A stretch of 64,000 bases of DNA from Serinus canaria (Eukaryota > Chordata > Aves > Passeriformes > Fringillidae). How positions within the stretch are numbered: position 1 is the first letter of the stretch; each line of letters starts with the position of its first letter. This document shows positions 11,886-23,050 of the stretch, in pieces. The notes beneath the pieces were generated by a model, which made no database searches, had not been told where the DNA came from, and saw nothing but the letters and a program-made list of their open reading frames with translations. The DNA lies in NCBI RefSeq assembly GCF_022539315.1, contig NC_066316.1, positions 24,231,245 through 24,295,244 on the forward strand, read 5' to 3'. Both the position numbers and the translations under genes were made by a program.

Positions 11886-13601
11886 GGCCCTGGAAGGCCA
11901 CAATGCATCAGCTCCCTGGAAAGAAACCTGAATGCCTGCTATGAGCCTAGATTTACATGGTAAAAGAGACTACTAGCTACTGCCATAAAGTATATGTAGG
12001 AAAATGTTATGGATCCACAGGAAGATGGTAGGGGTTATAAGAAGAATTTATTGTTGTGGCAGTCTGGTTCTTTTCTTTTTCACTGAATTGTAAAACTGAG
12101 TTTCATGTTGAGATGGAGTCAGTTAGTTGAGCTTAACTATTTGTTACTGACTTTAGTAATACAGATTATAAAATATGGCTGCAAGGTTTTGTTGATCTTT
12201 TAATTTTCAACATACAGAACTGAAAGTTCATACTGAAAAGGTGACTCTCAGTGTTTGTAAACACACACACAAACACAAAGATAATTTATTTACACTTAGC
12301 TGTGTCTCAGAGAGTATCTGCATTCTGTGTGTGTTTTCTTTTTGTGCTGGGTTCTGCAAGGCCACCTAAAACAAAGTAAAAGAGATACCTTTATTTAAAA
12401 ACCAGAGATTTCACTCTTCATAACTGATGACTCCATGGTTTTGGAATGCTCAGGATAAATGGTGCTTTATTATTATTATATTTGGTGCTTTTAGGAAAGC
12501 AAACAAGGGCAAGGACCCAAGCCTTAGGCTTTGCCTGGAGCAGACCATGACTTGATCTCTGTGAGCTGGAGCAGTTTGCAGCTGTGCTGTGGGGAGGAGG
12601 AATGTCTGTGCCATGTACCCAGCCTGCAGGAACCCTCTCAGGATGCTGAGAGTGAGCCTGAGGCAGTGACACTGTCATCACCTCGAACCTCCCAGCAGGT
12701 CACATCACAGGGATGGGCCATGTCCATCCCTGTTTCCCAGGTTCATATAAATAACAAGGAATAAACAAAGGTGTGCATTTTGACCCATGCTCTGCACAAA
12801 TCTGATGTTTCCTAGCTTTAGTCATGGAATACACTGTTTTGGAGAGATTTTGTTCGATACCAACAGAACTTTCTCAACTCAAAAGTTCCGGATTAAAGAA
12901 AGCATTTGGGAGCAGAAAATGAATCATGCCAGTGGCACTATGAATGTATGTTTTTTACATTCATAATTTAAGGCTCTTCACACTTTTTCTTTGGAAAGCT
13001 CATGTTTCTATTTTGAGGATTGGATTTGTATTTTAATGATTCAGAAAGTGTGAAAGCAGTATGAAAATAAGTTGTTAAGTTTTGGGGGGAACTTTAATTC
13101 AGAACAGTCTAGCAATAGAAAATTGCTTTCAAGAGGCTACATCTTTGCAAAATTTGAAGGGAAAAAAAATTGGATTATAATCTACACAAACATAGATGTT
13201 CTAAGACTGTTGAGTGCCTACCTGTGTCTTCAGAAAAGTGACATGAAGTTTTAGTATTTTCTGCATCTCTTTCACAATTAACATAAAAATATAGAATGTA
13301 CACTTACATATAAATAGTATAAATTTCTTAGTAAAAATGAGGAAAACAAAAGTAATCTGAGTAATCTGTAGCTGAAGGAAGTTGGAATGAAAGCCTGATC
13401 TTGATTTCTTACTGCCCAGGCAGTGGTCCTGTGGCAGCCCTTGGGAAGCCTGATGTGCATCCAGTCTGGAGCTTGGGATGCTACAGAGTTCACAGGAAAT
13501 GCAGCGCTGCAAACAACTTTGATTTAGGAATTTGGGGTGATTTTTTACTCTCTGAACTTGGATTACTGGAAGGATCTCTTTGTTTTTCTTTTTCCACACA
13601 G
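11886..13601. other. Unique non-coding sequence
   Basis: This would be 3' untranslated sequence if the exon candidate at 11780 is real; otherwise it is plain non-coding DNA. A short interrupted CA/CAA run is at about 12261-12279. No dispersed repeat is seen. Confidence 0.4.
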
Positions 13602-13720
13602 ATGTGCTAAAGGAGGATTTCCCAAATGGTTTTGCCCAAAATATGATGAGACTGAGAGATAAACATGGGCATTCACTTGGTCCAGAAATGACAAAGACTG
13701 AAGTGCATCTGCAAGAGTAA
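13602..13720 (+). other. Candidate terminal coding exon (hypothetical)
   Basis: A long pyrimidine tract (about 13577-13595) ends in ccacacag at 13601, a convincing acceptor shape. In phase 2, codons from 13604 are open for 38 residues to TAA at 13718-13720, and the peptide is hydrophilic (…KEDFPNGFAQNMMRLRDKHG…). No family is recognised. An open frame of this length after an acceptor-like site is expected by chance many times in 64 kb, so support is weak. The opposite strand carries the 212-codon open frame discussed under rejected items. Confidence 0.15.
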
Positions 13721-14484
13721 AACCAATGTTCAAACAGGCTATGCAAGAATCTGTGGTGTGGTTCATCCAAGGGAGCCACATAGAAGAAAACACAAATGCA
13801 ATTCATAGATGAAACTACTATGAGAAGTGGTGGCAGCATTGCAGCATTAATGTTTTAATTTTTAATGCAAATGAAATTACAGATTTTTTCCTTCTGATTT
13901 TTTGCAATAGCATTCTTTCATAAAGAATACAGTGTTAAATACAAGGTTTGGTCACCTGCTTGTTCAGTGACATCCTCAGGACTGTGAGATTTTAGACCAA
14001 CCTGTGTGTTGGTTTAGACCAACTCAAAACAGATGAATTCCACTGGACAACTCAGGGGAGCTTGGCAAAATAATGCCAGTGAGATCTTGGCTCCTCCTGG
14101 AAGATAGCAGGAATTTTGCCATTAACATCATCTGGGACAGATTTTTTCCTTTTGCTTCTCATCCCTGCTGGAATCTGCTTAATCCCTCTTGGGCCAGTGA
14201 GATGGAGCAGCACTGAAGAAGGTGTGGTGATGCAAAGCATCAGGAAGAAGTTATAAAAAGTTGTGTCCAAAAGGCTGGATAAATATTACTTTATCCTATG
14301 TCCAACTGCAGCAGGAAGAAGAACTGATACATGTAGCTCTTCTTTCCAGCACAGACAGAAATACTTCCTACAAATACAAATACTTCCTAGATTCTTATAA
14401 TCTCCAAGCAAAGTTTCTCAAAAATCCCTTTCTGTAATGGAAAGACTTAAAACTAGAGTAGAGTTGTAGAGTTTTTTTCTTTTT
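13721..14484. other. Unique non-coding sequence
   Basis: Nothing recognised; AT-rich with no tandem or dispersed repeat. Confidence 0.45.
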
Positions 14485-14516
14485 AAAAAAAAGGGAAAAA
14501 GGGGGGGGGGAAGGAA
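14485..14516 (+). repeat. Homopurine tract with G10 run
   Basis: Thirty-two purines in a row: A8, GGG, A5, an uninterrupted G10 at 14501-14510, then AAGGAA. It is preceded by a T/C run at 14472-14484. The block is asymmetric low-complexity DNA, error-prone in sequencing. Confidence 0.9.
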
Positions 14517-15948
14517 CACAACTGCTTAACATAAGAAATAACCTGTTTATCATATAAATCAAATGAAAAATCTTCTATTTGCTAATTTGCATGAACCAAG
14601 ATTTACACATGGCAGAATAAATTGAATTCAGAATACAGAAAATATTCCAGAATTGAATGTATTACAAATTGCTGTCTGACTAACTTGTCCTTCCTGGATT
14701 TATGTTGCAAAGGAGAGTTTCAGAAAACACAGTTTTGTAATAAATAATCCTTAATAAGAATGATATTTCAGTGAGGAGACCTGGCAAACCTGCTTCATTT
14801 GCCAATGTCTTTTCCAGGATCATGTTTAGTCCATATTTCCTACAACTCTGCTCTGTCACTCCTTATTTAGGACTGATTTTCAATTTCCTCTTTTTTAAAC
14901 TGAATGGAGCTGTATCTGCCAGGGAAGCAAATCTTAAAACTAAATCCAGGATTGTCAGTAATGGGATATTTATAGAAGAGGTCATTTCCTGTCCCTTACA
15001 GGTCTATAAACAATAGTTAATGTAAAGATGGGTCTTTTGCTCTAATAGCAAATCTGGAAGACAAAATGGTGTGTGGTAGGATAATGCATTCTGTATTGAC
15101 TGCAAAGAGCTATCTTCATCCTTAAAACCCCAACAGTTTTGCTAAATTGCCAAAGTGAATGTTATACACCATCAAATTGTAAATTTTTTAAAATATGTTT
15201 TACATGAGCATCTAATTATAGGTTGCATTTTCATTCCCTGGGAATGCTTAAATATTTGCACCCTGCACTGGGCTTAGTCCACATGTCCCCTCCCACCATC
15301 CAGTGTGTCAGCTCACATCCAGATATTGGTTTTGGAGGCTGTACTTGTCAAGTCTCACCTCGTGTCAGTGATGTTGTCTTCCACACTGCTGTTTTAGGTG
15401 TGAACATTGCTGATAATTTTTACCTGATCACAGTGACATTTGGTGTGTGACCAGTGAAAGTGTATGTCCCCAAGCACATGATGAACAATAAAGCCAATGC
15501 TCCTGTATCATCTAGAGTCCTTACACAAACTAAAATTTATTTGCACAAAAGAGCATCTCTGTCTCCCTCTGTCTCAGATTTCTTGATTCCAAAGGGTCAC
15601 AATGTAATTCAGTGGAGGCTGAATTAGGTGCAAAGTGTTTCCCTACAGCATAGTACAGAAATTGGGCACCACTGACTTTCTAACTGGAATTCTGCCTGAG
15701 TAGATTCATATCTCTCAGTCCAGCCTGAAATAACCATTAGATTGTTTGTATTTTTGAGATGAAGCTCCACAAGCTTCACTTACATAGTTCCTGCAACATG
15801 GACTGACTAAGGAGGAGTCATTGCAGACTGGTAACTTGTGGCCTGTGGAGGAAAGACTGGAGTTCAGTTCCTTTTCCAATGAATGCCCAACAAAGCACCT
15901 AAACAGGTGCAGGGAGACAGGTTCCTGCTGAAGGAAAATTCTCTCACG
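14517..15948. other. Unique non-coding sequence
   Basis: No gene or repeat recognised. Open frames at 14771-15016 and 15223-15450 (plus) lack any known domain. Confidence 0.45.
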
Positions 15949-16040
15949 TTTTAATGGTGCCCAAGATCATGGGCACCATTAAAAGGCATATTTAACAGAA
16001 ATATTTAACATATTTCTGTCAAAAGGCATATTTAAACAGT
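15949..16040. repeat. Foldback cluster: two inverted repeats and one direct repeat
   Basis: Three structures share 92 bases. First, an inverted repeat with 15-bp perfect arms at 15949-15963 and 15970-15984 and a 6-base loop. Second, a 9-bp perfect inverted repeat at 15995-16003 and 16011-16019 with a 7-base loop. Third, a direct repeat of 15 identical bases (aaaaggcatatttaa) at 15981 and 16021, exactly 40 bases apart. No known element explains the set. Confidence 0.9.
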
Positions 16041-18254
16041 CTGTTCAAGTTGAACTGTTCCCAAAGACACTAATAAATGTGTCTTGGGTAAAGCTGTTAC
16101 AGGTGTGGCTCAGCACAGGCATGCTGGGGCTGATGTCTGAGGTGGTAAATCAGAAGGGAGAAGAAGGAGATGGCAAGGATGAAGGAACAGAAATGGAGAG
16201 GCAAGCAGATGCAGAAGCTGGCAATGAAGCCAGCCTACAAAAACAGACTGCTCTGCTCCTCTTCCTTGCAGGGTCCAAGCCAGCAGATGTGCTTTGAGAA
16301 TTCCCATCAGATCAGGCTTCACAGAAGAGCCAGAGCAGTAACAAGTTCATAGTTCCCAGCAGGGTTTAAGATCAAGCTGGAAGCTGTGCTGCTCTGGCTT
16401 GTCAGCTTGTGGATGCCCAGAAGCAAATCCTTTCCTTTTCCTTTCTCTCCAGAGCTTTGCTCTTCAACTGCCACAGGAAGAGGAAAATGGGGCTTGAGGA
16501 ATGAAATTTTACTCTTTGATTCTTGGCTCAGCAGCTGGCCTAATTATTATTGTAAATGTGGCAGGCACGTTTTCTTTCTAATATGTCCCCTCACTTTTGA
16601 ACTATCTATATAGATTGTGAAAAAAAATTCTGTACTGCTCTAAGATGCCAAAGTTCAGTTTTAAAATTAAAAAGCCCAAAATGCAGAAAGACCTTGCTGT
16701 GCTGTCAAGTATAACCTCACCTCCTAAGCATTTGAAAGCCTGAAGGCCTTGGAGAGAAAATGAAGGAGGGTATCTAACTTTCATGGAAACATGTATTTTT
16801 TTCCCTGATCTCTTTATTTATTTTGGTAAGAAGTATACAGAAAAAAGGACAGCTATGTTGAAATAAATCATGTGGGACTGATTCCTGCAGGAGAGGCCAT
16901 GAGATAGCTGGGGAAACTCAAGAAAAACTCTAGGTCCTGCTGCTGAGATGTGCTGATGTGCATGCCAAGAAATGACAGGGGCTGTGAGATGTACAGGATT
17001 GAGTTGTGCCATTACACTGGGCAGATTCAACACCAGCTGGGAGACAAAAATCAAGGCTCATGCAGTGAATAACACAACAGAGAGGTGAGGTGCAGATGTA
17101 GGATGATGTCCTAGCACCACCAGGAAATGTGAGGGGTACACACTGCCTTCACCCCCTTGTGCAAAAACCACTGGCAGCTTCTGGGTGAGGAGGCTGCTAA
17201 TATTTAAACATTTATACTTTATTTCTGTGCTGTGGCCATAACCAGACAGAAAAATTCCAAGAGAATTAATGTTTGGTAGGTATAAAATATATAGGCACAG
17301 ATAGTGGGTACAGCAAAAATATGAGGACTGTGCTTTCAGCAAGCCAAGCACTGAATCTTTGGGAAGATTTCCTCCCAGACTTAGGATGCTGTTGTGAAAA
17401 ATACACAGCAATTTAATCCATGACGCATGAGATTGAACTTTGAGAGTGAGATCCTCCAAAATAAATCGTTACCAGCAAGGTCTGTGTAATCCTGGAACAT
17501 TCAGCTGTTAAGTGCTGTCTTTTTTTTTTTCTCCATAGGGGTATAATTTGCATTTTGATTGAACTAGCCAAATATTTTGTCAAACAAAAGAATTTCTTAG
17601 TAAAGATAATTATGCTTCTAGTCCAGATGACTTTTTTTCTTGATAAAAAAATCCTGATTACCTTTTCTATTAATGAAAAGTTGATTAATGTAGTTGGATG
17701 AATTATTAAAGAAGAGATAACTGAATTAATCATGCTTCATGTAATAGCAGATTACTGGGAGTTTATAGATTAGTATCAGAATTTCCCTTCCTGTTATAGG
17801 CTAATATAAATAGATTTAATTGAAGGGGACCACGTCCATATTTTTCTGGCCTTACTCATGAACTACCACTGCTCTGGTAAATACTCCTGGCATATAACAG
17901 TCACAGGATAAGGCTTTGACTCAAACTGAGCGTTTTTCAGCTGGTCTGTGTTTTTCACTTCTTGCTTTTAGCAGAGCCTAGAAATCTCTTCTGTTTGAAA
18001 ATACAGAATTTAATTGCCACACACTAAAGAGAAGTCTTGTATCTATTCAGGGCAGATTTGGAAATATTCAGACCTTGTGGCTGATAAATCAGATTTGACC
18101 TGCTCTTTAGCCACCCAGTTGCTTTGTTGATAACTGTCCTGTTGGTGTCTCCTGAGATCTGAGACAGATCACGCAGCAGCTGGCTGATGCACATTCTCAT
18201 GTTTGTACTTGGAGAAAAGAGAAAGTCAATTCTGTCCTTCCTTTTCTTTTTTAG
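16041..18254. other. Unique non-coding sequence
   Basis: No gene recognised. A 72-codon acidic open frame at 16079-16297 and minus-strand frames of 133 and 106 codons (17058-17459, 17413-17733) have no known domain. The stretch at about 17550-17760 is rich in TTAAT/ATTA words and might be conserved non-coding DNA. Confidence 0.45.
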
Positions 18255-18331
18255 ACCTTGCTATCACAGAACCTGCACTGTATCCATGGCTGGGACACGT
18301 GCAGAGGATGAGCAATGTGAGCAGGAGCCAG
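18255..18331 (+). other. Candidate internal exon (hypothetical)
   Basis: An uninterrupted pyrimidine tract ending in ttttttag at 18254 gives a strong acceptor shape, and CCAG|GTGACA at 18331/18332 is a moderate donor shape. The enclosed 77 bases are open in two of three frames. Neither peptide is recognised and the donor is not a full consensus, so this may be a chance pairing. Confidence 0.13.
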
Positions 18332-20271
18332 GTGACAATGTTTTTCCCCTCTCTGGGAGTGTTTGGTTCTTCTTGTCTGAATCCATTGGACTCCTGCACA
18401 GCTCAGCCTGTGATAGACACCAAGTGCAATCTCACAGCCCTTGAAATGCAATGAGCCCCTCATGTACAGTGAAACAATTCCAGACATGTACAAGTGACAT
18501 GGGAAGAGTCAGGTGCCAAAAATTTCTCTTTTGCCATAAAGGGTAAAAACATTCATTCTAAAAGGTGAAATACAATGAGCTATGTCTATATATGTTTATA
18601 TATATTTTTTATTCTGTCATGCTTCTGTTCAGAATCTTTTAAGCACCTTCAGAAAAAGGTTGGGTTTTTCTAAAGAATCTCCTCCTCTATTTAATAGGCT
18701 GCTAAAAAAACAATTTATTTTTTTTGCCTGTGAATGTAGTAGCACGTGTGTAAATCCAGAGTTGTAATGGACCTTTAATATGACCCAGCTCAGCAGATGG
18801 TGACCAGCAGAAAGTTCTATCCAGCTTGTCTGGGACACATTGGTAGCTCCTCATGAGCTTGTGGATAAGATGAGAGGGAAGATAAGGCACCACCCACCAA
18901 GCAGAGACTGAATGGTGACAATCCTGTACAGAGAGGACAGGAGCACAAAAAAGTGGGTGATGTTTAAAAGAAGTTTTGCAACGAGCAGTCCAGGAGGTAA
19001 ACTCAGTTTTAAGTGCTGGTTTGGTTGAACAGGGCTATATCCCATCCAAGAGACTCCTTGGGGCCACTTTCTGTCTTCTGTCTCCCTGTGCCCTGAGAAC
19101 ACCTCAGGGGTCATGAAATACCTCCCACCTGGGTGATAAAATAGTTGAGCTGTTGGAGGCAGTGTGATGGTTTCCAGGGAGAAACCTGTGAGAGGAAGGT
19201 CAGATTGGCTCAGGCCAGGAATTTGTCTGGTTTGAAACCTCTGCTGACATCAGAGCTACCTTTGAGCCTGTGAGGAAGGTACAGCATGTACAGCAGCAAA
19301 TTGAAGGAAGGCAATGAATCCAGCAATCCTTGTGGTTGTAATGGACCCCATCATAGCAGACAGTCTCTATTCAGTCCTTCATTATCATTTATAACACCCT
19401 TTACATTATATGAAATATGAATGGTATTTAATGTCATTCATAATGTGATTTTATCATTATAACCTTTGGTATTTTTCTTATCAGTTTAATGTTCAATTCT
19501 CTTTGAACTTAGGAATTCTGGCACAATGAGGTTTATATTTTAGCTGTGTGCATGTTTTAATGAGGAAGAATAGGAGGTACCCCTTTTACTGGTTTTTAAA
19601 CTTAGAAATTCTCATATTTTATAGTATTTCCATTAGATCTGAAACTGTGCCTAGTGTTATCCCTGCTTTAATCTCCATCTAATGGTTACAAATGCAAAAA
19701 GTAAATGCAGAGTAAACAAATGAAGGAACACACTCTATTTGTGACATCACCATTTAAAATATTCCTGAGATAAATATTTATTTATCAAAGACCTTTTGGG
19801 AACCACATTTGAAAGGTTAAAAGAAAAAATCCCTATTTTTTTTCTCCCAAAACCTTTTTTATATTTAGATCCAGAGCAGTTTAGTACTTTCTGTCTGTAG
19901 AAAATAACAGAGTTCACATTTCTAAACCTGAATGGTTCTAAAAAAGACCATGACATATTTTCATTTTTTTTTTAATGTAGTTAATCTCAAGCTTAAAATT
20001 GCCTACAATCTGTTGAACAGCTTTCAAGACAGATATATAAGCATAAGAAAGGATGGTCTCTGGAGAGCTAATCTTGCAGCAAGTAAAGCTTTGGGTTTTC
20101 AGCCAAATAGGATTGGAGACCAGGTTTTCTATCAAGAGTGATTAAACTGTCTATATAAAGCTCAGATTAGGAATTAAAAAAAGCTGTATGTGAAAAGGTT
20201 TTAGTGGAAAACTAAAATCTCACAAATCTGCTCTTTCATTAAAAACAGTGCTACTCACTTCAATGGAAGAA
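18332..20271. other. Unique non-coding sequence
   Basis: No gene or dispersed repeat recognised. A TA-rich patch occurs near 18586-18612. Confidence 0.45.
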
Positions 20272-20593
20272 TCTCCTCTCCCTCTCCTCTCCCTCTCCTC
20301 TCCCTCTCCTCTCCCTCCTCTCCTCTCCTCTCCTCTCCTCTCCTCTCCTCTCCTCTCCCTCATCCTCTCCTCCTCCCTCTCCTCTCCTCTCCTCTCCTCT
20401 CCTCTCCTCTCCTCTCCTCTCCTCTCCTCTCCTCTCCTCTCCTCTCCTCTCCCATCCTCTCCTCTCCTCTCCTCTCCTCTCCTCTCCTCATCCTCTCCTC
20501 TCCTCTCCTCTCCTCTCCTCTCCTCTCCTCTCCTCTCCTCTCCTCTCCTCTCCTCTCCTCTCCTCTCCTCTCCTCTCCTCTCCTCTCCTCTCC
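20272..20593 (+). repeat. (TCTCC)n pentanucleotide homopyrimidine tract, 322 bp
   Basis: All 322 bases are C or T except three A residues at 20362, 20454 and 20490. The basic unit is TCTCC, with a more irregular CCCTC-rich start (20276-20320) and a final 103-base stretch (20491-20593) without interruption. The complementary strand is pure purine (GGAGA). A 118-codon open frame with repeating Leu-Ser-Ser-Pro-Leu across the tract is a by-product, not a gene. Such mirror-like purine/pyrimidine tracts can form intramolecular triplexes and are unstable in length, so the assembled length may be inaccurate. Confidence 0.98.
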
Positions 20594-21768
20594 AAAAAAC
20601 TTGAGCTAAAACCCTATAGCAAGTCTAATATTGGGAAAGTTCTAAATGAGAGGAAAAAGGTAAACTAATTAAATGATTATTCACCTCCATAGTCTTCCTC
20701 TGCCTTGTGAATAAAAATTGGTGTGGAATTGCTCTGTATAAAACAGTACTCCAGGCAGGATTAAAGCAGTACTTTCCTGGCTCTCTCTGAACTGTTGAAA
20801 GCTTTACTGAAAATGGGGCTGTTCTGGTTTTTACAGCTTCACCCTGTTGCTAATAGGAAGAGTGGCCAATATTAAAAAAAATGAAGAAATTATCAGAAAG
20901 GTGATCCTATCTCCAGGAATGGTATAAAATCTCCTTAATAAACTCAACAAAACAAAGCCATTTCGTTCTCCTTATTTTATCATATATCAACCAAAACAGC
21001 TGTGTAGACTCCACTTATAAAAGAAATTTAATCCAAAAAGTTTGAAAGAAATATGTGAAGAAGATTAAGTAATATAGTGTATCCCATCCAGCTCCAATGT
21101 AGAACTATCTTTGTTCTCTACCCTTCATTTATGTATTTCTCAAGCCTGGTAAAACCAATCAGTATTTCTGTTCAGTATTCCTTCCCATGGCAATTATTAT
21201 ATTGCTTTTACATTAAGCAAGGCATTTATAAAGGTATAAATGTATTAGTGGGAGCTGGGGGACAGAAGTGGAAATGCAAGTTATGATGCCAGGATGGGGA
21301 GGCTGACTTGGACTAACGGGAATCAGAGAGGACCTCCCCAGGAAACAAAAGCCATAGGAGGAGAGACTCTGGCTCAGTTTAGGAGGGAGGATGTTTGAGG
21401 GGCATATGGGGGGTGTAAGGATGGGGAATAGTCCAGGGTGCTCCCTAGAAAGGTAAGCCCAGACCAAGAAATACAGCTGAACTGAAAGCTGTTATTATCA
21501 TTTTTAATGATACTGGAGGAATCCACGTGTATGAAGTCAAAACATCTCCTTATTTGTAAGTCAAATGCTTTCATGCTGCAGACCTGTCCCATTATTCCTG
21601 AATGTTTCCAGTACACAGACTGCTCACATTTCCTCTAATCCCATCACACAGCAATGCAAGGCTGCTTCTCCAAGTTTCAGAAAGATGGCAGATAAAGGAA
21701 CAAGTCTGGCTGGCTGAGCAGAGAGCAAACCCAACATTTTCAGGTGCTGCCACCCTACACATACCACA
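20594..21768. other. Unique non-coding sequence
   Basis: No gene or repeat recognised. A slightly GC-richer patch at 21240-21460 has open frames without known domains. Confidence 0.45.
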
Positions 21769-21793
21769 TTAATTAATTAATTAATTAATTAAT
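21769..21793 (+). repeat. (AATT)6 tetranucleotide microsatellite
   Basis: Twenty-five bases of perfect TTAA/AATT repetition. The unit is its own reverse complement, so the whole run is also a palindrome. Confidence 0.96.
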
Positions 21794-22920
21794 CTTTTCC
21801 AAGAGGGGTTTTTGATTGATCGAGGTGTCTTTACAAGACTGACTTTTGGCTTAGTTTATATTTAATATATTTTTTAATCAGAGCCCTCCAGATGCTACTG
21901 TGGTCTCCTCATTCAAAAATATCAACAACCATATGCTACAGAACCAAAGGCTTAATTGCAAAGCTGTATCTGGAATTCAACTGAGTCAGGGGAGAGGAAA
22001 GGGAATTTTATTAGCAATCAGGCAAAGAAACAGAGGCATGATGAATAAGTAATGAAGAAATATGCTCAGCATTCTCGCTATTGATCAAGTTTTCAATACT
22101 TCCAGGTCCTACAAACAGGGGAATGAAATTGGTGTCTAATGTATATGTATGCATTCAGCCCTTATTTCTTTAAATACCAGCCAGGAATTCTTACAGGAAA
22201 GGTGCAATTATGGAAGGAAATAAAAAATAAAAAAACCCCCACTTGTCACTACAGCTGGGTGATGCCTCAACACTGATTTTGGGAGGAAACAACATCTGTC
22301 CAAGAATGGAATTGCAGTGGACCAGGTGCCATCTGTGGATGGAAAAAACAGGTGCATAAGGATGAAAATGTATAAGGCTGTTGTAAGAATTTGAGGTTAT
22401 TTATAATGATCAAGTGGTTTTGATCAAGGAAGAGAAAGTAGCAGGGTCTGTCCCCTGTTGCAGAGCATTGTTTGCCAGGGTCTGTGTTGTTGGTGCATTT
22501 CATACACTGCCACTTTAGAATTACCTGGTTTAAATCAAACTAAAGACCTGGTTTCTGAATCTGCAGCAGCTTTCCTCCTGCTATTCTAGTAATGTATTTG
22601 GGTAGTCATTGAGAGGAAAAGTTATATGTATCCAGACTTGTTTATTATTTTATACAGGCAGACATATAATACAAATTAAATTTTAGCACCCCAAAATCCC
22701 ATAATCATCATACTATCCAACAATTAAAAAATTTTCCTAAAATTTGCTTTATTTCCACTAGAGGTCAGTCAATAGATGGTAAATTTTCATGTTGTAGAAA
22801 TGTATATTTACAGTTTTACCCACACAATTTCTGCAAACCTGCTGGAAAAAAAATATTGTACATGAAAAAATGATGCAAGAATAATGTTTTTAAGTATATG
22901 ACAAATTCACCATCCATGTG
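21794..22920. other. Unique non-coding sequence
   Basis: AT-rich sequence with no recognised gene or repeat. Confidence 0.45.
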
Positions 22921-23050
22921 GGTATTTAAAAGATATGTAAATGTGGCACTTAGGGACGTGGTTTAATGGTGGACTTGGTAGTGCTGGGTTAACTCTTGGA
23001 CTTGATGAGGTTAAATGTCTTTCCTGACCAGAATGACCCTATGATTCTAC
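22921..23050 (+). mobile_element. CR1 LINE, 3' tail fragment
   Basis: The fragment begins with 'ggtatttaaaagat', contains 'atgtggcacttagggac' and the typical 'tggtttaatggtggacttgg' block, and ends in 'tgattctac', close to the CR1 terminal octamer type (ATTCTATG). The same words occur in the larger CR1 at 58823-58935, supporting the assignment internally. Only about 130 bases of the 3' untranslated region remain, the usual 5'-truncated state of CR1 insertions. No target-site duplication is expected for CR1. Plus orientation. Confidence 0.85.

Noticed and set aside
13201..13839. Longest open frame in the window, 212 codons on the minus strand
   Set aside because: Composition is rich in Cys, Phe, Ser and Ile with no domain, signal or known family. 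It overlaps several other open frames and a plus-strand exon candidate. A frame this long is uncommon but not impossible by chance in AT-rich DNA.
20248..20604. 118-codon frame of repeated Leu-Ser-Ser-Pro-Leu
   Set aside because: It is simply the translation of the TCTCC repeat.
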